Positions 12,180-55,827 of a stretch of DNA of 64,000 nt are shown here, piece by piece. The DNA comes from Flaccisagitta enflata. Taxonomy: Eukaryota > Chaetognatha > Sagittoidea > Aphragmophora. Position numbers and translations under genes: made by a program. Each line of letters starts with the position of its first letter. Positions within the stretch are counted from its first letter, which is position 1. Location of the stretch: assembly GCA_965153355.1 (NCBI GenBank), contig OZ231127.1:20894001-20958000 (forward strand), in the 5' to 3' direction. The notes below the pieces were generated by a model. It was not told where the DNA came from. It searched no databases and saw only the letters and a list, made by a program, of their open reading frames with translations.

Positions 12180-14616
12180 ATATTTGTACAATTGTTCACA
12201 CATAATTGCACAATGGCTTTTTGAAGTCATGGTGAAAGTTTTGCGCCTCTCCTCCCGGCAATCAAGTCTCTGCTCGCGAGTAGGATCGCTTAACATGATC
12301 TGGTGAACTCTTCCTCTTTCTTCCTACCTGGACCCGGCCACCAGGCAGTGAGCATTCTATGCATATGCCGATCCTCGTTGGCTTGTCGATAGACTTTCCT
12401 TTGAATTTGAAAACCAGTCTGTTCGAGAGAATGTTTAAATAAAGGTCAATTTTTTCGGTGGTTCTTCATTAAACATGCCTATCGCGACACGAAATCAAAA
12501 GTATAGAAGGAAAACTGTACCTGTGGAACACTCCAGTCGGTAAGTTTCTTTAGTCCCCACCCTATTTCGCCCACCCATTTTCGGCGTTCTTTTGGGTGGG
12601 GTTGATTAGGCGCTCTTCGCCAGAGATAGTCCAGCTCGCTGGTGGCATCGGGGCTCTGATTATGAAGAATGGGTGGATGGTGATGGGATGATAAATGAGG
12701 GTTGGGAAGATAGGTGATGGTGTGGTGGTAATAGAAGGTACAGGGCGAGAAAAAGAAAATTTCTCTTGGAACTCAATGGAAATGGAATTTCTGGAAGGCA
12801 GTTCGAGTCAAATCCCTTTCTGGGAGCTTTTCAAAGGGTGGAAAGGTCTTCTCATTCGTTTCTCTTGCCGTCCTAACTAAACGTCACTGTGACTCATGTC
12901 GTCTCAGTGTGAATGGCAAAAATTCTGTGCTAGGGAAAAAAGGTGATTGCAACAAGGCCATATACACGGCTGATCTAGTCATGAAAAAGTATTGTCGTGA
13001 AAGTATTTAATTAAAAAATCACTCGCAGAACAAAAACCAATCAAAATCACCGACTGACCTATGAACTGACGAATGAAAAGTATGTAGGAATAAACTTTAC
13101 TTAAAGTAAAAGATTTTAAAGAATTATATCTCAAAAGAATGAGGAATGTCGAATTCGAAGGGATGAAAGATTGCTGATTCACATTTACTTTTCTAAGTCG
13201 ACCGGCTGAAAGATTGGCTGTCTGTCCATGTCCATTTGCAAGCAACTGGCGTCTCGCACCTTGCCTACGCTGTTACCATATTTTACCAATTACCATGTGA
13301 TGTTTGTTATGCTTGAGGCCTTGGACTTGGATGGTCCATATCATCAATATTACTTATGTCCTTATAATGTCATCTCACCTGTAAGGAGCAACCCACAAAC
13401 CGATGCTCGGGTTCAACTTTTGCCCGATAGTCGGTGAGTGCATTTGGCCCTGTAAAGATGACGGCTCCTTTTCCGAGACGATCATCATTCTTTTCCTGTT
13501 GATTAATTCACAATTAGCTGAGATGGGCCAGTACCTGTATGCGCAATTCAAAATTCTATCCGTGCCAATTTATAACCATTTCGAATTGGCATGGATAGAC
13601 TTGATGTTTTAAATAATTTTATTCATCAAGTGTCGGTCATAGGTCATATTTCGGATATTTGATAATTGATATCAAACGTGTGACACGCAAGTATATGGTT
13701 CATACAGAATCTCTCGAACTCTATCCATCACGTATACACTTAAATACTACATTGTGAGCCAGGATTGGCTGGAATTTTCAAATCCATACCCATACATCGG
13801 CCTGGGGGCCTTTGACCTGATGTGCTCAGATCTCTTTTATGTTCGCTGGCTGTGCATCATTTGAGGGCAAAGAACACCTACTAAAATTTCAGACTCATTG
13901 GACCATGTAAATTGCAAAAACCTGGACAGCCACCCGCCCCTTTTCCATAAGAAAACATAGGGAGGAGGAAAAAGATACTCAAATCTCTCATGTATATGAA
14001 AAGTGGAACAATATCCCTCACTATACCCAGACTGAAATAAATGGAAGAGGGCCTTGTGAATCCTCACTCATATGTACCAGGATATGAGAGGGTGGCTGTC
14101 CAGGTTTTGCGACATACAAGCGGCCTGAATCTTTAATCATAAAATGGTGTGAAAATCCAAAGGATCTGAGCCCATCGACTCAATTTACCCTCTGCTTTAT
14201 ATTCGGAACTTTGAAGAAAATCATCTTCCACTTCATTCAAGAATTACCAGGTCGTATCTCCAGGTCGTTTGGGAATGTCCTCGACCAGCTGTGATTTTCA
14301 TACGATCCCATGGATGAACTCTATCCAAAGCCGCGATGGCTTCCACTGTTAATTTGTTGGGCATTTTGCTGTAAATTTGGTGGCAGATCGAAGTGTCGTT
14401 GGCTGTATCATCCCGCGAGAGATTTGAGGGAAAAAAAATAACTTCAAAAAATCGTTATTGAGTCTTGGGTCGAAAGCTCCCCGAAGATCCTAACGATGGT
14501 ATAATTCCATTAGTCGAAGATGTTTTATTCAATTTCGTTTCCAAGTCGGCGAGAACGGGTTAAAAGTAGACATGAAGTCGATTTAGTAGGTAATTTCCAT
14601 GATTGTTTTACTTTTA
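12180..14616. other. Unassigned region between repeats
   Basis: About 2.4 kb of mostly unique sequence. A small frame at 12476-12540 beginning MPIATRNQKYRRK and ending at a good donor (CG|gtaagt) could be a first exon, but no compatible partner was found. A fragment of the interspersed element (caaggccatatacacggc) lies near 12952. Confidence 0.35.
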
Positions 14617-16358
14617 CAGACGGAACACTATTTTAAGGAGAGGAGGCAGCAAAAGTTTTAGCCACCCCCCCTACAGGTAAATTGGTTTCATCAATTTTCT
14701 GATTGAAAGTGGTTTTGAATACCTGAGGGGATTTGTTGTGGCGCCACCACGGCGATTTTTGAGTTTCAATCTAGAACCCCCTAATTTGCCCCCTTTTAAC
14801 CCCTAGATGACCACCCTGCCAAAGTCAAAAAAATTGAAAATTTTTTTTTCATAATTTTTGCAAATTTTTTAGAAGAATAGTGTTAAATGGTATCTATATA
14901 CACTATAAATCATAATTTTTTGGTTTGTTTTGAGTTTTTTCATTTAAAAAATCAATTTTTGTCCTCGACGATCAGTTTACGTCGAGGACTATAACATAGC
15001 ACTGATCGTGTAGTAAGCCGTCTGTTTGTTGTGTCAACCCTTAAAAACTTGGGAACCAGTACTCAGATGTTGATGAAACTTGGTCAGTGTTATTTTTACA
15101 GCATTACTATCCTGTGTACCAACTTTCAACAACATTCATAAATATTTAATACCCTTTGCCTATTATTTTTGTAGTAATATTAATTCCTGGACTTGTGCAA
15201 TTTACATAGGGGAAGGGTAGCAAAGGTTTACCAATGTTGTTCAAACTTGTTGTGAAGGTTTATTGCATCAATTAAAGCTCCCCTGCAAGATTTCAGATAA
15301 TTCTGAGTATTGGTTTAGAAGATATAAGGGTATTTTGCTAGTAATATTAATTGTTAGACTTGTGCAATTTACATAGGGGAATGGTAGTGAAGGTTCACCA
15401 ATGTTGTTCAAACTTGTTGTGAAGGTTCATTGCATCAATTAAAGCTCCCCTGCAAGATTTCAGTAGATTCTGAGTATTGGTTAAGAAAATAAAAGGGTAT
15501 TTATGATGTATCTAGTAACATTATTTTTAGACTTGAGAATTTTTTTGAAAAAAATTTTTTTTTAATTTTTTTTTTTTTTTTTTTTTTTGAAAAATCTTTT
15601 TTGAAAAAATTTTTTTCTTTTGAAAAAATTTTTTAAAAAAATTTTTTTTAAAAAATTTTTTTTGACTTGGTATGCACTGGTAGCCGGTCAGACTGAGTAG
15701 CTGGGTCAGACTGAGTGCCGGTCAGACTGAGTGGGTCAGACTGAGTAACCGGGTCAGACTGAGTAGCCGGGTCAGACTGAGTAGCCGGGTCAGACTGAGT
15801 AGCCGGGTCAGACTGAGTAGCCGGGTCAGACTGAGTAGCTGGGTCAGGCTGAGTAGCCGGGTCAGACTTGAGTAGTCGGGTCAGACTTGAGTAGCCGGGT
15901 CAGACTTGAGTAGCTGGGTCAGACTGAGTAGCCGGGTTAGACACCAAATAGACTACAGTCGAGGACTGTTGTTTTTAAGCTTTTTAAGTTTTAGATTCTT
16001 AATTTTTATTTTTTCTCAATTCATTTTTTTTAGGAAAAACTGCAAAACAAACAAAAAAATTGTAATTTATAGTGTATATAGACATCATTTAACAGTTTTC
16101 TACGAAAAAATTTACAAATATTGTGAAAAAAAATTTTACAATTTTTTTACCCTCGGCGGGGTGGTCATTTAGGGGTGAAAAGGGGGCAATTATGGGGGTT
16201 CTAGATTGAAACTCAAAAATCGCTACGGTGGCGCCACAACAAATCCCCCCAAGTGTTCAAAACCACTTTCAGTCAGTAAATTGATGAAACCAATTTACCT
16301 ATAGGGGGGGTGGCTAAAACTTTTGCTGCCTCCTCTCCTTAAAATAGTGTTCCGTCTG
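14617..16358. mobile_element. 1.7 kb TIR element with about 300-base inverted ends
   Basis: Ends CAGACGGAACACTATTTTAA and its inverse, flanked by TA. The inverted arms run roughly 14617-14945 and 16030-16358 and include GTGGCGCCACCACGGCGATT and CTAGAACCCCC. The centre holds a tandemly duplicated segment of about 160 bases (15180-15510) and an 18-base minisatellite. No transposase frame is present. Confidence 0.75.
15690..15945. repeat. 18-base minisatellite GGGTCAGACTGAGTAGCC
   Basis: About 14 copies in tandem, some with an extra T (actTgag), lying within the centre of the surrounding TIR element. Confidence 0.9.
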
Positions 16359-18112
<1,754 letters not shown>

Positions 18113-18644
18113 CTCTTTCTAGTCTATCTTGTATTCCTGATATTCAACTTCTGCCTCTCGCATTCTATTTGTTAACCATGAACTGACAACTGTCACCTTG
18201 GCTCTTAGTGAGGCAACTAGCCCCCAATTGCAAGATGCAAATGTTCCATCATCTCGTTGAAGTCGCCCAGTATATTCGTCCTTAACTTGGTCTTGCATTG
18301 CCATTGTCGACTTGACTTGGAATTAAAAAGAAAGAAGAAAAAAAAAACACTAAAGAAATATAAACTTATTTAACACTGGACCAGTGCAATGTCTTTCTCG
18401 AGACTAAGGATTTAAGGTAGTGACTAAAGATAACTACCTAAGAAATTCGTTCAAGACATGTCATATATTGAATGCAAACAACCCTTAGTCTAACTTGTTG
18501 AGGTGACGCTGTAACAGTGTAGCACCCAGTGGATTTCCTTGTCTAACAAACTAAACTTACTCTCTCTTCTCTGTTGCTCTCAGTCTCGGCGCGAGGTCGA
18601 GAAAGTAGGCTTGGAATTAAATTTTCAGCACATTTAACAAGAAG

Positions 18645-18744
<100 letters not shown>

Positions 18745-18827
18745 CTTGAACTAAACTGTATTGTTAACGATTTAAAAATTCCCAAGGTGCTGGCTTTGAT
18801 GCGCCCGAGTTTTCTGTGCACATATGA

Positions 18828-18880
18828 AGTTTACCAATAAAGGCGGCTCTCGCCGACTGGAAAAATGTCGTAAATGGGAG
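18828..18880 (+). repeat. Short interspersed module AAAGGCGGCTCTCGCCGAC, copy 1
   Basis: TTTACCAATAAAGGCGGCTC continuing TCGCCGACTGGAAAAATGTC recurs nearly exactly at 61630-61675. Both copies sit next to a GT or CT microsatellite. Confidence 0.5.
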
Positions 18881-18969
18881 TCTTTTTTCTTTGTGCATGT
18901 TTTCCTGTGTGTGTTCATTTCAAGATATCTGGTTGATTGCTTGTCTGCTTCTGTCATTCAATCTCTGTC

Positions 18970-19012
18970 TGTGTCTTGGTCTGTCTCTTGGTCTGTGTGT
19001 GTGTGTGTGTGT

Positions 19013-19046
<34 letters not shown>

Positions 19047-19238
19047 GTATATACAGTTAAACCCTGCTCTAACGGATTTCAGGAGACCAATAAATTTCAT
19101 CTGTTTTAGGTGGAATTCTGTTATAGCCAACATAAGAAATAAAAGAAAACTTGTCGTGGGGACTATGAATGAGTATCTGTTATAGGCGGAATTCCGTTAA
19201 AAGCGGGTCCGTTAGAGCGGGGTTCAACTGTATGTGTG

Positions 19239-19289
<51 letters not shown>

Positions 19290-19350
19290 GTGTATGCGTG
19301 TGTGTGTGCATGTATGTGCATGTGTGTGTGTGCGTGTCTCTTTCTGTCTG
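18970..19350. repeat. (GT)n/(CT)n microsatellite split by a small TIR element
   Basis: GT-rich array to 19050, interrupted by the TIR element at 19054-19230, then GT and CT repeats to about 19350. Confidence 0.85.
19054..19230. mobile_element. 177-base TIR element, pogo/Tigger-type ends, copy 1
   Basis: Ends CAGTTAAACCCTGCTCTAAC and inverse GTTAGAGCGGGGTTCAACTG, flanked by TA. The same family occurs at 32646-32811. TIRs beginning CAGTTGAACC and a TA target are typical of pogo/Tigger-related non-autonomous elements. Confidence 0.75.
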
Positions 19351-21835
19351 TATCTTTTTCTTTCTCTTTCTCTCAAGCAGATTAAAATATCAAAGTTAGC
19401 GTCATAAAAGTTGGAGACAATTTGTGTAACACCTTTACTATTCTCTAATGTTACATAAGGCCGAAAATTGCGATCAATGAAAAATATCTATTTTTGCAAA
19501 AATGTGAAAAAATAAAAAAAAGATTCAAAAAATCATAATGCGAAAAATAATCATCGTAGAGGCCTCTGGTTGGCACCATTGGAAAGAGAAAAATTAGCTC
19601 TTTCTTAGCTGTGAATATCAAAAAATGTATCATCCCAGCCCAAAAATGGCACAACTTTTTTAAATTGACCATAAATCCAAAAAAGAAAACTTTATATTTC
19701 CCCTACGTTTCAAAAAGTCGAATTACGTAATTCGACTTTTTTCCAATCATATTGTTATTTGTTATTTACTCTTTCGACAAATTTTCATTCTGTGCACAGA
19801 ACTTGTGTCCTTCCTCGACGTGTAAAATTTAACTTTGTGTTCGGTGGATCTGAGAAGGCAAGCTGCCTCAACCGATTTATTATTCTTAACTCGATGAAAG
19901 AATCCAAATAAAAAGCTAATCGCTGTTGGAAGTGAAACTCACTATTTGGTCAGGACTCAGGTGCCTTTGAAAAAATACTTGTCTCTTCGATCTTAGCTTC
20001 GATCCAGTCCCGTTTCGAAGCCAAAATTGACGCGGGGGAAAGAACACTTAGTCACCCAACTACAAACATCGGGTTTTGCTTTTTCAAATAGCCACCTTAG
20101 GATGTTGATGCAAAAAGAATGATTCATGGATACTGTATTTATCCTATTTGGCGAACCACTTACGTCGGGGTGCAAATAAAGGTGAAATTTCGGTTTCAGT
20201 CTCTTTTCATGACTATATTAATGACTATTTTGTGATTTTTTAAATGAAATTTTTAATTTTTAGTTCAATATTATTCTATTAGTAAAAGAAACCCTAGTAT
20301 GATAAAGACATTGCTTTGTTTTATTGACAAAGACAAGAAAGAATAAATGGAAATATTAGATTCCTTAAAAACAAGAGAGCAAAAATTCAAAACCTGCAAA
20401 GGGAAAATTCTAAGACTTGAACAAATTCAACAATTTTGCATTTCTAAGAACATGGCCCTCATCTTATATGTATTTAAAATGAGGCCATGTTTTTGAAAAT
20501 GCAAAATTTTGCATTTGGAGAGAATCTTAGAATTTTCCCTAAAACATGTCAAGTTGCAAAATTAAATTTTCATTGGATTTCCTTCTTTTTTCTCCCCTTT
20601 TCAGTTACTCAGCACTCTCTTTTTATCTACAAATGATTTTCTATGCAAAACTAAAAACAATATAACATAACAATTATATTCTTTGATAAAAAAAGTCTAA
20701 ATTGATAAAATTTAAAATATTGAAAAAATTGTTTTGACTCTTCTAATTTGATCTTCGTTTGCACCTCGACTTACGAACATCCAAATCAAACCGTGGACGA
20801 AATTTTTGATCCCTTCGCCTTTGATTGATTCATGATTGGACCATAACTGTGTCAAATACTCAGATTTTCTCTTCTCTTGCCCCACGGGACATCAACAACG
20901 ACTTTACAGTCAAAAACTTTTTCATTTCGAGAATTCTTTGATGGGAGTCACTCTTCGATTCGCCTGGATTTTATCTACCGTTGAAAGATTAGTTTTCAAG
21001 GTTTTCAATCAGCAGCCCTCAAGTGGTTGACGTCCAGTTTTAATCCTCCTGACATGAAAGACTTACCTCATTTCACCGTAGTGACGCGACTAAAAATTCA
21101 TCACCTTCCTTCATGACTCCCATATGTTAGGTAATTTACCCCGTGTTCTACAGGACATCGGTCTATTGGGGCTGCTACCCAAAAATAACGACAGATGCAT
21201 CCACCCTGTCGGTCCTGAAGTTCTTTTTCACTTCCATTCTTTTATCTGACATCAGACAATTTACTATTAGTGAAAAAAAGAAACGATTGAGATCATTTTT
21301 TTGGCGGCAGCCGAATCGTCAGCTTAGTGGGGGAAAATCCGCTTTTGATAGGATCTCCAAAAAAGTATTCAACGCCCTGGGTGAATCGGGGGAAAAAAAT
21401 TCGAATGAGTTATCTTGAATTATGGGTGTTTTACTAACTTTTAGTCGGGTATTTCGTGTTTTCCTCTTTCCATTTGTCGGATCATCAGTCCATACATTGA
21501 TTCCATTCAACTACTTCAGCAGCGACGGATAATGCAATGGTTGCATCACTGCCTCTGATTTAATGCGTGCATCTCATTTTTCATCAACAAGATAAAAGAA
21601 GAGGGGAGGAAAGAACAATTTGTTCTGACACTTCGCTTTGAAAAGACACTCTTAGAAATTGGCGGACAGACAATGTGACCTGTCTAATTGTGGAGCACGC
21701 TGCCACTCTGAGTTAAGCTCGTTGCCCCAAGAAAAGGAGGAGTAGGTGTTGATTAACTCGAAAATATGGAGGGGTGAGTGACGACTAATTGACTGTAAAT
21801 CGTAAACCTGGAAAAACCTTGCTTCTCTCGTTGTA
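19350..21835. other. Unassigned AT-rich sequence with hairpins
   Basis: About 2.5 kb without supported exons. A long imperfect inverted repeat spans about 20396-20550 (GGGAAAATTCTAAGA against TCTTAGAATTTTCCC). A fragment of another repeat (GTGTTCTACAGGACATCGG) lies at 21141-21160 and recurs at 62345. Confidence 0.4.
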
Positions 21836-22417
21836 CAGTAGATGTCGTCTAGACTTGGAAATACGGGGGAATTTATATCAGGAAAATAAGTAAACATAAA
21901 GGACTGATATTTGGAATACAAACTAATAAATAGATGCTTTATTGACGATGGGTGTTCAAAAAACTGTTCATTGCTATGAAAATACATTTCCATGTTCTCC
22001 CACTAAATTACCAATATTTTGAGAATTTTTTTGAGGAAACATTGCTTATAATCAAATTTGCTATAACTTTCCCACAATATGTTTTGTAAGAATATTGCTC
22101 GTTTAGTGGTTGCTTAGAAGCATCATAGGGTTGTCACACATAGTTAAGCTCCTTAGTATTGGTTAATCTAGCGACATTATTACAGAACATATTGTAAGAA
22201 TGATATAGCAAATTTGATTTTAAACAATGCTCCATCAAAAAATTTCTCAACTTTATATTTTAGCGAGAATACATGGAAATATGTTTCCATAGCAACCAAC
22301 ACCTATTATCAATAAAGCATCTTTTATTAATTTATATTCTAAATACTATCTCGTTATGTTTATTTATCCTCTTAATATGAATTCCCCTGTATTTCCAAGT
22401 TTAGACGACATCTACTG
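21836..22417. mobile_element. 582-base foldback-like TIR element
   Basis: Ends CAGTAGATGTCGTCTAGACT and the inverse of CAGTAGATGTCGTCTAAACT, flanked by TA. The arms stay inversely similar for well over 200 bases, so nearly the whole element folds back on itself. Confidence 0.75.
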
Positions 22418-25018
22418 TACTTATTCTTTTTCATGCTGACTTAAATCACTGTTTCTCAGTCTACAACGCCAACAAATACAATGGAACAAAGTCATTCGAT
22501 TCAACTATGTCAACGGAATGTTGTGCTACTAACGAACAAATGCGTGTCGCCAGCCTAACCGTCGAAACGTACTAACTGTTGGATGTATGAAAGTTGGACA
22601 ACACTACTACTCAACCCTACTTTACTTAAGGATGAGAGCCTTGGGAGCTCTCACTGGTGTTTAATCCGGACCCATCACAACTATCCTTAGTATTCAAAAT
22701 AACTAAGTCTATCTCAACATAATCATGAAATAATTCAAGACAACAATCCAACCAGGAACCAACCAGGAAAAAATCAATAATTCTAACCTGTTTGCTACAA
22801 GTACCAGTGACAAGAAAGAGTACCAGATGATTGTGCTGTTTTGGACCACATATCCGTCTGATCTTCCCATTGTAAAAGGTTCATGCAACCCACAACCTAA
22901 AATCAAAATCCTTTCCACTGATTGAGACCATTCCCTCAAACATTCCATGTCAACCCAAAATAAGATGCAAAGTAGTCAGCACATCCCTATTATTTATAGT
23001 GAACAAATAACCAAATGACGATGTAGCTATCCAAAGATAATCTAGATATCAAAGGCAATGTTGTTAAAAACCATACCATTAGAGGCAAGAATCGAGAATC
23101 AACCATATGGGATCGCCGGCATTCTATACCATGGCACTGAAATATATGAAAGTTGGACAACACTACTACTCAACCCTACTTTACTTAACTTGTTTTAGAT
23201 GTTGCAGTGTCTTCTCTGACGGTTGCAGCGATTGTTTTCATCTTCGTTCCGATTCAATTCTACCATTCAACTAAATACACTGTTAAAAAAACAAATTCAA
23301 ATTTCCATCGCGATCATGAGGGATCTAAAACAACATGAAATGGGGAGGTACGTATTTTTGCCTTGCGTTAAGTTTCGATACCTCGCATGTCACATCTTTC
23401 AACGTGCCTATTTTTACTCTCACTGCTCGGCATCTGGCCGATGCCACGGTTCCAAATGTTAGTCAACGTCTCTTTGGAGTTTTGCCGTTATTTCCAAGTA
23501 AACACTGAATTTACTTCCTGTCTTCCGCTCTGACGGAAAAGAGACAGAGGAAAAAAGAACCTTGAACAAACACGGGTGAATGAATTGAAGGTAGGCCTCT
23601 CTCTCTGGCGTTAGATCCCAAACCGGAAAAGGGAATTCTATTCTTGCTCTCCATCTTTCCTATAAACGTTTGCCGTGAAAGTTCTACTGGAGAAAGAAAT
23701 AAGACCTCGATATTTTTTTCTAGCGATGTTTTTCTCTGCTTCTCGGGATGGTTACCAGTTTTCTGCTTTTAGTTTTCGAACCCGGAGAAAGGCTTACTTC
23801 GAGGTGAGTTTTAACTCATGGTGGAGTATGGATTAAACAAATTTCAATGTTTTCTGATTCGGATTGCGTAGACTATCTTTCAATAGATCTATGACGTATG
23901 GATGATATTCCTTGTGTGCGCACTTACCTGCAGCAGCTGTTTTTTCAGTCTCGCTGCTTCGCCGCGTCATCCGACCTTTCCTTCTGTTTTTGATGCCATG
24001 TCGATGTGTGTTGTTCCTTTCGTCGCTCTCGTCTGACCTAATGCTAACCGCAGTTCTTTTCTCTGCCTTCAAAATTATCATCATCTTTGTTGATTCTCAT
24101 TTCCTCCTCTGGCTTTGACACCAGAACAAATTTTTTTGTTTTGGCTCGTTGGCGTGAAATTCTAACTCTCCTCTTCAACGCGGAATTTAAGATTCTTTCA
24201 AGTGGCTCAGTCTCGAGCCGTATATGCCTACCTCTGAGAAGAGAAAGTTCCTCGGGGCATCTAAAGCTTGTTACGTCTATTAGTATGGGCGTTCTAATTA
24301 TCATTCCCTCAAAAAACATAATACGTCCTCAAAAAAAAAAAAAAAAAAAAAAAAAGACTTCAAATTCGAAGATTTGTGTCATTTGATTTCATTCCTCTGG
24401 TACTGAAGTAGGATCATAGAGCTCCGAGCGATTTCAACACATGACATGTCTCGGATTGCGTGCGCCGAGCCTTCATCAGTCGGCCGCCATTTATCAATAT
24501 TGGGGACATACACACATGACATATTTGATGAATCAGCTATCTTAGGATAATATCCGAAACTCCTTTACGTTGCACTAGCATATTGGGAGTAAAAATCTTA
24601 CAATCTGTGCAAATCGCTGGTGCCTGAAAATCGTCATTTTGCGAAATTCGTATTGATTCTAAGGGGGAATTCGATCGAATGAATTGCCTTGCCTAAAATT
24701 TTCTTTTCATTTGTTTCATGTATCCAAACAAAGAGGAATTTGCGTGTTCTTTTTCGATTAAAAGTGAATTCACTCTCGACTTATTCCCAGCTGAGATTTT
24801 TTTGGTTTCCTTACCGAGATCTCGCATGTTTTTTTTCCTTCCCCAGAAGCTCTTGGGATCTTTTATAATACATTAGGCAGACTTGAAAAAAACCGTTTGC
24901 AAGATCGAACAAAAGAAGCACATCGCAATTTAACATTTAAAAAAAAAAGAGGAAAATGGATTTCCTAACAAAATCAACTTGCGCCGTTTTTGACGATTAG
25001 ATATGTTCTCTTAATCTC
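22418..25018. other. Region upstream of the serine-rich first exon
   Basis: About 2.6 kb. A 45-base direct repeat (TATGAAAGTTGGACAACACT...) occurs at 22587 and 23149. A run of more than 20 A lies at 24331-24355. No exon is supported. The promoter of the 25019 transcript should lie at the right end, but no TATA box is obvious. Confidence 0.4.
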
Positions 25019-55264
<30,246 letters not shown>

Positions 55265-55630
55265 GTAAGTCGATTGTGGTCTGTCGAAAATGTGTCTGTC
55301 AGCCCGTCTCTCTGTCTCTCTGTCTGTCAAGTTTTGTCAAGGCATGTTTGGGTTGGTCTGCGATTTCTGTTGCCCGCGGCAAGTTAACAGCTAACATTTT
55401 GCCAGTCCTAACGAAGCCAGGATTCAATGCATTGGTGTAAACTGATCAGTTTTATGCCGCATAAGATACGCGATTAAGTATTTTAGTCTGGCTGTATTCG
55501 ATATAAAAGGGAGACATGATTAGGGTTCGACGCGAGGGAGGAAAAGGTATGAGTCAAGTACCATAAATGTAAAAAAGATAACGCGATTGTCCTTGCAACA
55601 ACATCGAATTAATGTAGAATATGAAAAAAA

Positions 55631-55636
55631 TTTAAT
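55631..55636 (-). terminator. Possible polyadenylation signal of the receptor gene
   Basis: ATTAAA on the minus strand, about 190 bases after the receptor stop codon. It is the commonest variant of AATAAA. No AATAAA is seen between the stop and this site. Confidence 0.3.
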
Positions 55637-55827
55637 ACATTTTGATTATGGGCTTTTTGAGTCATGCACAGCGAAGTATATACACAAATCATCGTGGCTT
55701 TGTTCGACATTTTCATTTTGAATGGCGTAGTTTTCTGTTTGATTTTATGTTGGCGTAGAATGGAGTTGAATGATGTTGAATGATCCATATTTGGGGGTAC
55801 ATTTCGGTTTTCAGCAATCTTATTTGT

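Noticed and set aside
11409-12296. Several 100-295-codon Cys/Val/Ser/Leu-rich frames that look like cysteine-rich secreted proteins
   Set aside because: They are translations of a CACAGACAGA microsatellite in different frames.
12476-12540. Small first-exon candidate MPIATRNQKYRRK... with a strong donor
   Set aside because: Ends in phase 2; no downstream acceptor in the window continues it sensibly. Kept only as a note.
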